Below are positions 44,771-52,598 of a stretch of DNA of 64,000 bases, piece by piece (position 1 is the first letter of the stretch; each line of letters begins with the position of its first letter). The notes below the pieces were generated by a model. It did no database searches and had not been told where the DNA came from. It worked only from the letters and a program-made list of their open reading frames with translations. The stretch spans positions 62,001-126,000 of the forward strand of contig NZ_SMKZ01000007.1 in the NCBI RefSeq assembly GCF_004349065.1. The letters run 5' to 3'. The position numbers and the translations under genes are program-made. The DNA comes from Jiangella asiatica (lineage in GTDB: Bacteria > Actinomycetota > Actinomycetes > Jiangellales > Jiangellaceae).

Positions 44771-45504
44771 TCGGCGGCATGCGGGCAGCGCTCGGCTTCC
44801 TGACCCGCATCCCGGTCGGCCCGCACGACCGCGGCCTCGATCGGGCCGCGCCGTACTTCCCGCTGGTCGGCGTGGTCGTCGGAGGCATCGCCGTGGCGAC
44901 CTGGTGGGTTGCCGACGCCGCGCTCGGCGGCTTCGCGGCCGCGGTGGTCGCGGTGTTGACGACGGTGATCGTGACGGGCGCGCTGCACGAGGACGGCCTC
45001 GCCGACACCGCCGATGGGCTGTGGGGCGGTTCCACCTCGCAGCGGCGGCTGGAGATCATGCGCGACAGCCGGCTCGGCACGTACGGTGCGCTGGCGCTGG
45101 GCGGCGACCTGCTGCTGCGGGTGGCACTGCTGACGCCGCTCGGCCTGGCCGACGCGGCCCGGGTGCTGCTGGCGGGGCATGTGATCGGGCGGGCGGCGCC
45201 GCTGGTGCTGGCCGCGTGGTCGCCGCGAGCGCGCTCGGACGGCCAGGGCGCCCGGCTGGGCCGGCTGCGTGCCGGCGGCGCGACGGTGGCCGGGGCGACA
45301 GTCGTGCCGGTCGCGGTGCTGGCGACGGGGTGGTGGGCACCCGTGCTGGTGGCAGCGGCGATGCTGCCAGTGCTGGCGTTGCGGCGGGCGGCGCACCGTC
45401 GGATCGGCGGGGTGACCGGCGACGTGCTGGGCGCCGGTGTCGCGCTGTCGAACCTCGCGGTCGCGGCGGCGATCGCGATCCTCGCCGGAAGGGATCTGCT
45501 GTGA
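44767..45504 (+). CDS. cobS: adenosylcobinamide-GDP ribazoletransferase (cobalamin synthase)
   Basis: This is a 245-aa membrane enzyme that joins AdoCbi-GDP and alpha-ribazole in the last step. Signature blocks are RAALGFLTRIPVGPHDR at the start, TGALHEDGLADTADGLWGG with its acidic metal site near 75, and RLEIMRDSRLGTYGALALGG. Several hydrophobic helices follow. GTG 44767 overlaps the cobQ stop and the gene ends on the next GTGA overlap. Confidence 0.95.
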   Translation: MIGGMRAALGFLTRIPVGPHDRGLDRAAPYFPLVGVVVGGIAVATWWVADAALGGFAAAVVAVLTTVIVTGALHEDGLADTADGLWGGSTSQRRLEIMRDSRLGTYGALALGGDLLLRVALLTPLGLADAARVLLAGHVIGRAAPLVLAAWSPRARSDGQGARLGRLRAGGATVAGATVVPVAVLATGWWAPVLVAAAMLPVLALRRAAHRRIGGVTGDVLGAGVALSNLAVAAAIAILAGRDLL

Positions 45505-47225
45505 CCAACTCCTCCGCGGAGCCTCCCGTTGATCATGGAGAAGATCATCCTTCCGGTCGCCGGGAAGGGGGTCATCGTCATGATCAACAGGGGTGGGCGG
45601 AGCGGACCGGCCGGCTGACCGTCGTGCTCGGCGGGCAGAAGTCGGGCAAGTCGGGGCTGGCGGCCCGGCGAGCGACGGCGAGTGGTCGCCCGGTGGTCGT
45701 GGTCGCGCCGGCCGTGGTGCGCGACGACGAGTTCCGCACCCGGGTCGAGCGGCACCGGGCCGACCGGCCGGCGCATTGGCGCACGCTCGAGACGTTCGAC
45801 CTCGCCGCCGCGGTGGCCGAGGCCGGTCCCGGGGCGTTCGTGCTGGTGGACGCGCTGGACACGTGGCTGGCCGAGAGGCTGGAGTCGTCCGGCCTGTTCA
45901 TCGGCGACGATGTGCCCGATCCGCGGGCGCGGATGGCGGCCGAGGACCGCCTCGTCGCCGAGCTGACCACGTTCGCCGCGGCGGTGGCACGCTCGGACGC
46001 GGACGTGCTGGTCATCGCCGGGCAGCCGGGGCTGGGCGTACACGCCGGCGGTCCCGGCGCGCGGTTCTACGTCGACCTGCACGGGCGGTGCGTCCAGACA
46101 CTCTGCGCCGCCGCCGACGAAGCGCTGCTGGTGGTGGGTGGGCGACAGGTCCGGCTGGAGCACGACCGGCCGCCGGCGACGAGCACCGCACGGCCGGGCG
46201 CCGTCGACGCCGGCGGGCTGCGCGCACACGGCGACACGCAGGTGCCACCGGGTGCGGTCGACCTGGCCGTCAACGTCGAGCCGGGTCCGCCGTCCTGGCT
46301 GGTCGAGCGGCTGGCGGCGGACCTCGCCGGCCTCGCCGCCTATCCCGACGACCGGCGAGCACGGGCGGCGGCCGCCGCCCGGCACCGCCGCCCGGCGCAG
46401 GAGTGCGTGGTCGTCGACGGTGCCGCAGAGGCGTTCTGGCTGATCGCACGGGTGTTGCGGCCACGGCTGGCGGCGTGCGTGCACCCGTCGTTCACCGAGC
46501 CCGAGGCGGCGCTGCGGGCCGCGGACGTGCCCGTCGTCCGGGTCCTCCGCGACCGCGAACGGAGCTGGCTGCTGGACCCGTCGTCGGTACCGGTGGACGC
46601 CGACCTGGTCGTCCTCGGCCGGCCGGACAACCCGACCGGGGTGCTCGACCCGGTCGCGACGGTGGAGGCGATGGCCCGGCCCGGCCGGACGGTCGTGGTG
46701 GACGAGGCGTTCGCGGAGTTCCTCGACGACGCCGACGGCGTGGCCGGGCGGCGCGACCTGCCCGGCGTCGTGTCGGTGCGAAGCCTGACGAAGCTGTGGG
46801 GACTGGCCGGGCTGCGGGTGGGATACGTCGTCGGGCCGGCGCCGTTGATGGCCCGGCTGGCGGCGGACCGGCAGCCGTGGAGCTGCAACAGCCTCGCGCT
46901 CACCGCGCTGGAGGCACTGGCGGGCTCCGAGGACGAAAGGCGCGATCGAGCCGCTGACGTCGCCGGTCGCCGGTCCGAGCTGGTCGACGCGTTGCGCGGC
47001 GTCGACGGCCTCAGGGTGTGGGACGCCGCGGCCAACTTCGTCCTGATCCAGGCGCCGATGCCGAGCCTGCGTGAGCGGCTGCTGGCTCATGGCCTCGCGG
47101 CCCGCCGCGCGGACACGTTTCCTGGCCTGGACGACCACGCCGTGCGTGTCGCCGTCCGGGACAGGGACACCAACCACCGGCTGGTCCGGGCGTTGCAGGC
47201 GATCGTGAATGGGGACTCGGCATGA
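45501..47225 (+). CDS. cobU: CobU-CobC fusion: adenosylcobinamide kinase/guanylyltransferase + aminotransferase-type decarboxylase domain
   Basis: This is a 574-aa protein with two enzyme domains. Residues about 38-230 are CobU-like: LTVVLGGQKSGKSGLAARRA (Walker A), VLVDALDTWL, and VLVIAGQPGLGVH. Residues about 235-570 are a CobC/L-threonine-O-3-phosphate decarboxylase-type PLP fold: HGDTQVPPGAVDLAVNVEPG, VLGRPDNPTGVLDP, VDEAFAEFLDD, and SLTKLWGLAGLRVGY with the PLP-binding Lys. The N-terminal ~37 residues, His/Gly/Arg/Asp-rich, are not part of CobU. Bases 45525-45592 in that part are a palindromic repeat. Start GTG 45501 overlaps cobS (GTGA). Confidence 0.9.
   Translation: MTNSSAEPPVDHGEDHPSGRREGGHRHDQQGWAERTGRLTVVLGGQKSGKSGLAARRATASGRPVVVVAPAVVRDDEFRTRVERHRADRPAHWRTLETFDLAAAVAEAGPGAFVLVDALDTWLAERLESSGLFIGDDVPDPRARMAAEDRLVAELTTFAAAVARSDADVLVIAGQPGLGVHAGGPGARFYVDLHGRCVQTLCAAADEALLVVGGRQVRLEHDRPPATSTARPGAVDAGGLRAHGDTQVPPGAVDLAVNVEPGPPSWLVERLAADLAGLAAYPDDRRARAAAAARHRRPAQECVVVDGAAEAFWLIARVLRPRLAACVHPSFTEPEAALRAADVPVVRVLRDRERSWLLDPSSVPVDADLVVLGRPDNPTGVLDPVATVEAMARPGRTVVVDEAFAEFLDDADGVAGRRDLPGVVSVRSLTKLWGLAGLRVGYVVGPAPLMARLAADRQPWSCNSLALTALEALAGSEDERRDRAADVAGRRSELVDALRGVDGLRVWDAAANFVLIQAPMPSLRERLLAHGLAARRADTFPGLDDHAVRVAVRDRDTNHRLVRALQAIVNGDSA
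45525..45592. repeat. 68-bp palindromic element inside the cobU-cobC coding sequence
   Basis: GTTGATCATG at 45528-45537 and CATGATCAAC at 45579-45588 are perfect outer arms, extended by CCC/GGG outside with one extra base. GATCATCCTTCCGG and CCGGGAAGGGGGTCATC pair imperfectly inside. It is translated as residues 9 to 31 and adds no stop. Confidence 0.75.
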
Positions 47226-48268
47226 CACCTACCGTGGAGGATCTCATCGAGGCGGTCGTCGCGGTCGACGCCGGTGCGGCCGACACCGCCCGGAAACGGC
47301 ACGCCATCCTGGCCAAGCCGCCGGGCAGCCTCGGGCGGTTGGAGGACCTCGGGGTCCAGCTGGCGGCCATCGCCGGCGCCTGCCCGCCGCCGGTGCCGTC
47401 GGCACCGGTGGTCGTGGTGGCCGCCGCGGACCACGGCGTGCACGCGCAGGGGGTCTCGGACTGGCCGCAGGCGGTCACCACCGCCATGGTCTCGGCCATC
47501 GCCGCCGGCCGGGCGGCCGTCAACGCGATCGCCGGCGCGGTCGGCGCCCGGGTCGTCGCTGTCGACGTAGGCACGCTCACCACCAGCGCCCTGCCCGACG
47601 GCGTCCGCGACGAGCGGGTGCGGGCGGGCAGCGCGGACCTGGCCGTCGAACCGGCGATGAGCCTCGACGAGTGCCGGGCCGCCGTCGCCGCAGGCGCGCG
47701 GGTGGCCGCAGCACTGGTGGACGGGGGTGCGGACCTGCTGGTGACCGGCGAGGTCGGCATCGCGAACACGACGGCGTCGGCGTGCCTGCTGGCTGCCTTC
47801 ACCGGCGCCGACCCGGCCGGCGTGACCGGAAAGGGTGCCAACCTCGACCACAGCCGGACCGCGCACAAGGTCGACGTCGTGCGCACCGGGCTGGCCCGGC
47901 ACGGAGCTGACCGCGACCCGCTCGGCACGCTGGCGTCACTGGGTGGACTTGAGCACGCGGCTCTGGTCGGCGTGATGCTGGCCGGTGCGGCCGCGCGCGT
48001 CCCCGTCGTCGTCGACGGAGTAGTGACTTGCGCCGCGGCGCTCGCTGCGGTCGCGCTGTGCCCCGAGCTGGCCGGCTACCTGATCCCGGGGCACGAATCG
48101 GCCGAGCCGGGCGGGCGAACACTGCCCGACCGGCTCAATGAGATGGCCCTGCTGGACCTGCGGCTGCGGCTCGGCGAAGGAACCGGTGCGCTGCTTGCGG
48201 TGCCTCTGGTGCGGGCCGCGGCCAGGGTCCTCGGTGAGATGGCGACGTTGGACGAGGTGACCGGTTAG
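47222..48268 (+). CDS. cobT: nicotinate-nucleotide-dimethylbenzimidazole phosphoribosyltransferase
   Basis: This is a 348-aa enzyme that makes alpha-ribazole phosphate. KPPGSLGRLEDLGVQLAAIAG is the substrate-binding start, VVVVAAADHGVHAQGVSDWP follows, LLVTGEVGIANTTASAC and GKGANLDHSRTAHKV are mid-domain blocks. Near the end GGRTLPDRLNEMALLDLRLRLGEGTGA contains the catalytic Glu. Start ATG overlaps the fusion gene's stop (ATGA). It is the last gene of the operon, and stops 1 bp before the convergent DUF5324-like gene ends. Confidence 0.95.
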   Translation: MTPTVEDLIEAVVAVDAGAADTARKRHAILAKPPGSLGRLEDLGVQLAAIAGACPPPVPSAPVVVVAAADHGVHAQGVSDWPQAVTTAMVSAIAAGRAAVNAIAGAVGARVVAVDVGTLTTSALPDGVRDERVRAGSADLAVEPAMSLDECRAAVAAGARVAAALVDGGADLLVTGEVGIANTTASACLLAAFTGADPAGVTGKGANLDHSRTAHKVDVVRTGLARHGADRDPLGTLASLGGLEHAALVGVMLAGAAARVPVVVDGVVTCAAALAAVALCPELAGYLIPGHESAEPGGRTLPDRLNEMALLDLRLRLGEGTGALLAVPLVRAAARVLGEMATLDEVTG

Positions 48269-48269
48269 G

Positions 48270-48998
48270 TCAGCTCTGTCCTCCGTCCAGCGTGCCCTGG
48301 CTGGACGCGCCCGCGGCGGCCTTCTTCGCCGGTGCCTTCTTGGCAGCGGACTTCTTGGCCGGAGTTTTCTTCGCCGGTGTCTTCTTGGCGGGTCCGGCGT
48401 CGGCCGTCTCGTCCGTGGCCTCATTGTCGGCGGCCTGCTCGGACTCCTTGTCCGCCTGCTCCGCATCCGGAGCCGGTGCCGGTGCCCACGGGCCGGTGGA
48501 CGGGTCGTAGGTGGTCCACTGGTCGGACTGGCTCTTCCGCCGGACGACCGCGGCCAAGGCCGCGCCGGCCGCGGCGAACGCGCCGAGCACCGTCACCGCC
48601 CTGCGGCGCCGCTTCTTCTTGCGCTCCTTCTCGGCCTTCTCGGCCAGCGCGGCGGTCCGGTCCGACAGCTCGTGGGCGCGCTCGGAGAACTTGTCGGCGG
48701 CCGTCGCCAGCGAGTCGGCGAACCGGGGCACGACGTCGTGCATCAGGGTCTCGCGTGCCTGCGAGGCGGCGGGGCCGACCTTCTCCTTCGCCGCCTGGAC
48801 CTTCGGACCCATCCGGTCGACCGCGGTGTCGACCACCGGGGTGATGCGTTCGCGGGCGGAGTCAACCACGGGCGCCGCGGCATCGCGCGCGCGCCGGCCG
48901 GCGTCGCGAGCGGCCTTCCGGGCCTGCTCGGCAGCCTCCTGCGTGCGCACCTTGGCGTCGCCGGTTCGGCTCTTCCGCCGGTTGAATAGCCTGCTCAC
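48270..48998 (-). CDS. DUF5324-like protein with histone-like Lys/Ala tail
   Basis: This is a 242-aa protein. An amphipathic region (1-130; TQEAAEQARKAARDAGRRAR, KVQAAKEKVGPAASQARETL) resembles apolipoprotein or LEA-type helices. A basic membrane segment KKKRRRRAVTVLGAFAAAGAALAAVVRR follows, then an acidic linker, and a tail of PAKK/AAKK repeats like those of actinobacterial H1-type histones. The layout matches DUF5324 proteins kept beside ppiA. Its role is unknown; envelope-nucleoid contact is possible. Confidence 0.72.
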   Translation of the reverse strand: MSRLFNRRKSRTGDAKVRTQEAAEQARKAARDAGRRARDAAAPVVDSARERITPVVDTAVDRMGPKVQAAKEKVGPAASQARETLMHDVVPRFADSLATAADKFSERAHELSDRTAALAEKAEKERKKKRRRRAVTVLGAFAAAGAALAAVVRRKSQSDQWTTYDPSTGPWAPAPAPDAEQADKESEQAADNEATDETADAGPAKKTPAKKTPAKKSAAKKAPAKKAAAGASSQGTLDGGQS

Positions 48999-49143
48999 GT
49001 TGGGCCTCCCTTATCGGATCGCTGCAGGGCCCTTACCCCGTTGTGTTCTCTCCGATCTTGCCTTGTACCGACCGTATGCCCGCTCACGCCACGGCGTGGG
49101 AGGATGGAACAAAATCGAGAACAACAACGTGAAGGGCATACCC

Positions 49144-49668
49144 GTGGCCGACGAGCTTCATGCCACCCTGCACACCAACCAGGGCGACATCACCCTGGTC
49201 CTGCTTCCCCATCATGCTCCCAAGACGGTGCGGAACTTCGTCGAGCTGGCCAAGGGCGAGCGCGAATGGGTCAACCCCGAGACCGGCGAGAAGAGCACCG
49301 ACAAGCTGTACGACGGCACCGTCTTCCACCGCATCATCTCCGGCTTCATGATCCAGGGCGGCGACCCGCTGGGCGACGGACGCGGCGGCCCTGGCTACGA
49401 CTTCGCCGACGAGTTCCACCCCGAGCTCGCCTTCAACAAGCCGTACCTGCTGGCCATGGCCAACGCCGGGCCCAACACCAACGGCTCGCAGTTCTTCATC
49501 ACCGTCGGCCCGCAGCCGCACCTCAACCGCCGCCACACCATCTTCGGTGAGGTGGCCGACGAGGGCAGCCGCAAGGTCGTCGACGCGATCGCCAACCTGC
49601 CCACCGACCGCACTGACCGGCCGCTGGAGCCCGTCGTCGTCGAGTCGGTCAGCATCAGCGGCAGCTGA
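49144..49668 (+). CDS. ppiA: peptidyl-prolyl cis-trans isomerase (cyclophilin)
   Basis: This is a 174-aa cytoplasmic cyclophilin from GTG 49144 with GAAGGG 7 nt upstream; GTG 49129 is also in frame. HTNQGDITLVLLPHHAPKTV, YDGTVFHRIISGFMIQGGDP with the catalytic Arg, LAMANAGPNTNGSQFFITVG and RRHTIFGEV contain the active-site residues. It catalyses proline isomerisation in protein folding. It precedes the rhomboid gene by 12 nt and probably shares its transcript. Confidence 0.96.
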   Translation: MADELHATLHTNQGDITLVLLPHHAPKTVRNFVELAKGEREWVNPETGEKSTDKLYDGTVFHRIISGFMIQGGDPLGDGRGGPGYDFADEFHPELAFNKPYLLAMANAGPNTNGSQFFITVGPQPHLNRRHTIFGEVADEGSRKVVDAIANLPTDRTDRPLEPVVVESVSISGS

Positions 49669-49680
49669 CCGGATCACCGC

Positions 49681-50598
49681 ATGACCGGATCCGCCGACAG
49701 CACCGGCGGGCCGCCACCCGGCGGCTCCGCCGTGCCGACCTGTTATCGGCACCCCGACCGCGAGACCTACATCCGCTGCTCGCGGTGTGAGCGGCCCATC
49801 TGCCCTGACTGCATGACAGCCGCCCCGGTGGGGTTCCAGTGCCCGCAGTGCGTGGCCGAGGGCAACAAGGGCGTCCGGCAGGCGCGAACCGTGCTGGGCG
49901 GCACGATTCGAGAGACCAACGCCAACACCATCACGCTGTCGCTCCTCGTCATCAACGTGGGCGTGTGGCTGCTGGGCATGGTCATGGGCACTTCCGGCAC
50001 CCTGTACGGCATGTTCGCCCGGGAGTGGAACACCAACGAGCTCGGTGTCCAGCTCGGGCTGGTGCTCGGCAACCCCGACGACGGCTTCGACCTCGGCGTG
50101 GTCGACGGCCAGTGGTACCGCCTGATCACCGCGGCGTTCATGCACGAGAACGCCCTGCACATCGGCATGAACATGCTCGCGCTCTGGGTGCTGGGCAGCT
50201 CGCTGGAGCCGGTGCTGGGACGCTGGCGGTTCATCACGCTGTACCTGCTGTCCGCCCTGGGCGGCACCGCGGCGTCGCTGCTGGCCACGTCGGAGTACAC
50301 GCTGTCCTACGGTGCCTCAGGCGCCGTGTTCGGTCTCATGGGCGCACTGTTCGTGATCATGCGCCGGCTGGGCCGTGAGACGGGGGCCGTCGTCGGCATC
50401 CTCGCCTTCAACCTCGTGCTCGGCTTCACGATCCAGGGCATCGACTGGCGCGCCCACCTGGGCGGCCTCGTCATCGGCACCGGCCTGGCGGCCGTGTTCG
50501 CCTACGCACCGCGGCAGCAACGCCTCGCGTGGTCCATCACCGGGTGTGCTCTCGCGGTGATGATCATCGCGACCGTCATCCTGGTCCGCGTGGGCTGA
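49681..50598 (+). CDS. rhomboid-family intramembrane serine protease with N-terminal zinc finger
   Basis: This is a 305-aa membrane protease. An N-terminal B-box-like zinc finger has four Cys pairs (CYRHPDRETYIRCSRCERPI, CPDCMTAAPVGFQCPQC). Six membrane helices follow. WYRLITAAFMHENALHIGMN carries conserved His, GASGAVFGLMGALFVIM the catalytic Ser, and WRAHLGGLVIGTGLAA the His partner. Members of this family with the zinc finger lie in this position in actinobacteria. Substrates are unknown. Confidence 0.94.
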   Translation: MTGSADSTGGPPPGGSAVPTCYRHPDRETYIRCSRCERPICPDCMTAAPVGFQCPQCVAEGNKGVRQARTVLGGTIRETNANTITLSLLVINVGVWLLGMVMGTSGTLYGMFAREWNTNELGVQLGLVLGNPDDGFDLGVVDGQWYRLITAAFMHENALHIGMNMLALWVLGSSLEPVLGRWRFITLYLLSALGGTAASLLATSEYTLSYGASGAVFGLMGALFVIMRRLGRETGAVVGILAFNLVLGFTIQGIDWRAHLGGLVIGTGLAAVFAYAPRQQRLAWSITGCALAVMIIATVILVRVG

Positions 50599-50619
50599 GC
50601 CGACGCCGTCGGTCATTCG

Positions 50620-50691
50620 GGCCCATCACCGCGGGTGTGCTTCACCAGGCGTGCATCCACGGTGAAGCACGGGAACCCCCGGTGATGGGCC
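50620..50691. repeat. 72-nt imperfect palindrome after the rhomboid gene
   Basis: GGCCCATCACC at 50620-50630 and GGTGATGGGCC at 50681-50691 are perfect outer arms. Inside, GTGCTTCACC and GGTGAAGCAC pair, with a short bulge between. It can end the ppiA-rhomboid transcript; no T-run follows. Confidence 0.7.
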
Positions 50692-50699
50692 TGGCCACT

Positions 50700-50773
50700 T
50701 TATCCACAGGGGTTATCCCCACTGTTGAAAATTACACGCGTGTAATCACAGGTGTGCAATAAGCTGTGGACAA
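50700..50773. promoter_or_regulatory. DnaA-box cluster with a 16-bp perfect palindrome
   Basis: TTATCCACA (50700-50708) and, on the minus strand, TTGTCCACA (50773-50765) are consensus DnaA boxes. TTATCCCCA (50713-50721) differs at one base. Between them ATTACACGCGTGTAAT (50731-50746) is a perfect palindrome. The locus lies 24 bp beyond the stop of crgA, between convergent rhomboid and crgA genes, and is AT-rich for this genome. Confidence 0.65.
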
Positions 50774-50796
50774 CGGTGTTTCTGCAGGTCAGTTGG

Positions 50797-51054
50797 CTAC
50801 TTCCACCGAGTGGCGGTCATGAAGCCACCGGTGATCAAGCCCATGCCGATCAACAGGTTCCATCCACCGAGGTCCTGGATCACCGGGATCTCGTCACCTA
50901 CGAGGTAGTAGACGACGATCCACACGAGCCCGACAACGAGCAGGGTGACCATGGTGGGGACGACCCACGGACCGGAGACTGTCGGGTCCTTGACCTCGCG
51001 CCGCTCCGGCGGGGTGTAGTCGTCGTCCTTGCGACGGCGGCGAGATATGGGCAC
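50797..51054 (-). CDS. crgA: cell division protein CrgA
   Basis: This is an 85-aa membrane protein starting at GTG 51054 with GAGAGGA upstream. A basic N-terminal tail (PISRRRRKDDDYTPPERRE) precedes two membrane helices (WVVPTMVTLLVVGLVWIVVY and NLLIGMGLITGGFMTATRW). CrgA couples division septum proteins with the cell-wall machinery (FtsI, FtsZ, Wag31) in actinobacteria. It is divergent from the DUF881 gene. Confidence 0.95.
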   Translation of the reverse strand: MPISRRRRKDDDYTPPERREVKDPTVSGPWVVPTMVTLLVVGLVWIVVYYLVGDEIPVIQDLGGWNLLIGMGLITGGFMTATRWK

Positions 51055-51168
51055 GGGGCTGTCCTCTCCGTCTTGGCTGGTTACGGTGGTGCTCGGCTAG
51101 CGTAGTCGTCAGCAGGCGAGTCGCCCACATGTGTGGTGCCCGTCGTACCGAGTTCGCGGAGGTGAACC

Positions 51169-51900
51169 ATCAGCCAGCCACCAGGGAACACCCGGGCGTG
51201 GAAGATCCTCGCCCCGGTGGTGCTGGCGTTCTGCGGCCTTCTCCTCGTCATCAGCGCCAGGGCCGCCGACGGCGACGACCTGCGCGGCAGCGACATCCTG
51301 GAGCTGTCCGACCTGGTCCGCGCCGAGGAGCGGCGAGTCCAGGAGCTGGAGGCGCAGGTGGCCGATCTCACCAAAGAGATCGAGGACTACGCCGCCGACA
51401 ACAGTGACAGCCAGACCGACGAGGTCAACCGGCAGATCGAGGAGATGATGCCGGAGGCGGGCCTGACCCCCGTCGAAGGCCCGGCCCTCTCCGTCACGCT
51501 GGACGATGCCCCGCTGCCGGCCAACCTCGACGAGGAGTCCGACGACTACAACGTCGAGGACTACCTGGTCCACCAGCAGGACCTCCAGGGCGTGGTCAAC
51601 GCGCTGTGGGCCGGCGGCGCCGAGGCGATGACCGTCATGGACCAGCGCATCGTCTCCACCAGCACGATCCGATGCGTCGGGTCCGTGCTGCTGCTGCACG
51701 GCCGCACGTTCTACCCGCCGTACACCATCACCGCGATCGGTGACGCCGACGCCATGCGCGACGCGCTCGGGTCCTCCCCGGCGGTGCGCGAGTACCGCAG
51801 CTGGGCCGACCTGGTCGGACTGCGCTACGACGTCGCCGACGAGGGCACCGTCACGATGCCGGCCTACACCGGCACCATCGGAGGAGGATCGACGTCGTGA
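51169..51900 (+). CDS. DUF881 family protein, possibly with ATC start codon
   Basis: This is a 243-aa protein if it begins at 51169. A short tail (SQPPGNTRAWK) precedes a membrane helix (ILAPVVLAFCGLLLVISARA), a coiled coil (LVRAEERRVQELEAQVADLT) and the DUF881 beta-rich domain (VNALWAGGAEAMTVMDQRIV, YPPYTITAIGDADAMRDAL). GGAGGTGA lies at 51158-51165. An in-frame TGA at 51163 blocks any earlier start, and the first ATG/GTG/TTG is GTG 51214. ATC at 51169 fits both the ribosome-binding site and the family's N-terminus. Role unknown; near division genes. Confidence 0.8.
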   Translation: MSQPPGNTRAWKILAPVVLAFCGLLLVISARAADGDDLRGSDILELSDLVRAEERRVQELEAQVADLTKEIEDYAADNSDSQTDEVNRQIEEMMPEAGLTPVEGPALSVTLDDAPLPANLDEESDDYNVEDYLVHQQDLQGVVNALWAGGAEAMTVMDQRIVSTSTIRCVGSVLLLHGRTFYPPYTITAIGDADAMRDALGSSPAVREYRSWADLVGLRYDVADEGTVTMPAYTGTIGGGSTS

Positions 51901-52538
51901 GCCCACGCATCCTCGTGGTCGACAACTACGACAGCTTCGTCTTCAACCTGGTCCAGTACCTCGCCCAGCTCGGCGCCGACTGCGACGTCCGGCGCAACGA
52001 CGAGATCGGCGACACCTCCGGGTACGACGGCGTCCTGCTCTCCCCCGGCCCGGGGACGCCGGAGAAGGCCGGCGGCTGCGTCGAGCTCGTCCACGCCCTG
52101 GGCGGCAGCGTCCCCGTCTTCGGTGTCTGCCTCGGCCTGCAGGCCATCGGCGTCGCCTACGGCGCAACCGTCGGCCGGGCGCCGGAGCTCCTGCACGGCA
52201 AGACCAGCCAGGTGCATCACGACGGCGCCGGCGTGCTGGCCGGCCTGCCCCGCCCGTTCACGGCCACCCGCTACCACTCCCTGGCCGTCGAGCCGGCCAC
52301 CGTCCCGGACGCGCTCGAGGTCACCGCGCGCACCGAGGGCGGCGTCATCATGGCGCTTCGCCACCGCGACCTGCCGGTCGAGGGCGTCCAGTTCCACCCC
52401 GAGTCGGTACTCACCGAGGGCGGGCACCGCATGCTCGCCAACTGGCTGACCACCTGCGGCGACGACGGCGCCGTTGAGCGCTCCGCCGGGCTCGCCCCGG
52501 TGGTGAGCCGCGGCCCGTCGCTGGAGCTGACCGGCTGA
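51897..52538 (+). CDS. pabA: aminodeoxychorismate/anthranilate synthase component II (glutamine amidotransferase)
   Basis: This is a 213-aa class I glutaminase that supplies ammonia for folate or tryptophan precursors. ILVVDNYDSFVFNLVQYL is the start, LLSPGPGTPE the oxyanion-strand block, VFGVCLGLQAIG contains the nucleophile Cys, and VEGVQFHPESVLTEGG the catalytic His and Glu. GTG 51897 overlaps the DUF881 stop (GTGA). In actinobacteria this gene (often labelled trpG) lies at this place beside pknB, far from its partner. Confidence 0.94.
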   Translation: MSPRILVVDNYDSFVFNLVQYLAQLGADCDVRRNDEIGDTSGYDGVLLSPGPGTPEKAGGCVELVHALGGSVPVFGVCLGLQAIGVAYGATVGRAPELLHGKTSQVHHDGAGVLAGLPRPFTATRYHSLAVEPATVPDALEVTARTEGGVIMALRHRDLPVEGVQFHPESVLTEGGHRMLANWLTTCGDDGAVERSAGLAPVVSRGPSLELTG

Positions 52539-52598
52539 GCCACCGACGACGCCGGCCCGGGTTCGTCCGAGCCGGCCGGCGAAGGCCCCCGGCTGCCC

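Noticed and set aside
43935-47228. 1097-aa minus-strand frame across the cobalamin genes
   Set aside because: Arg/Pro-rich shadow of cobQ, cobS and the fusion gene.
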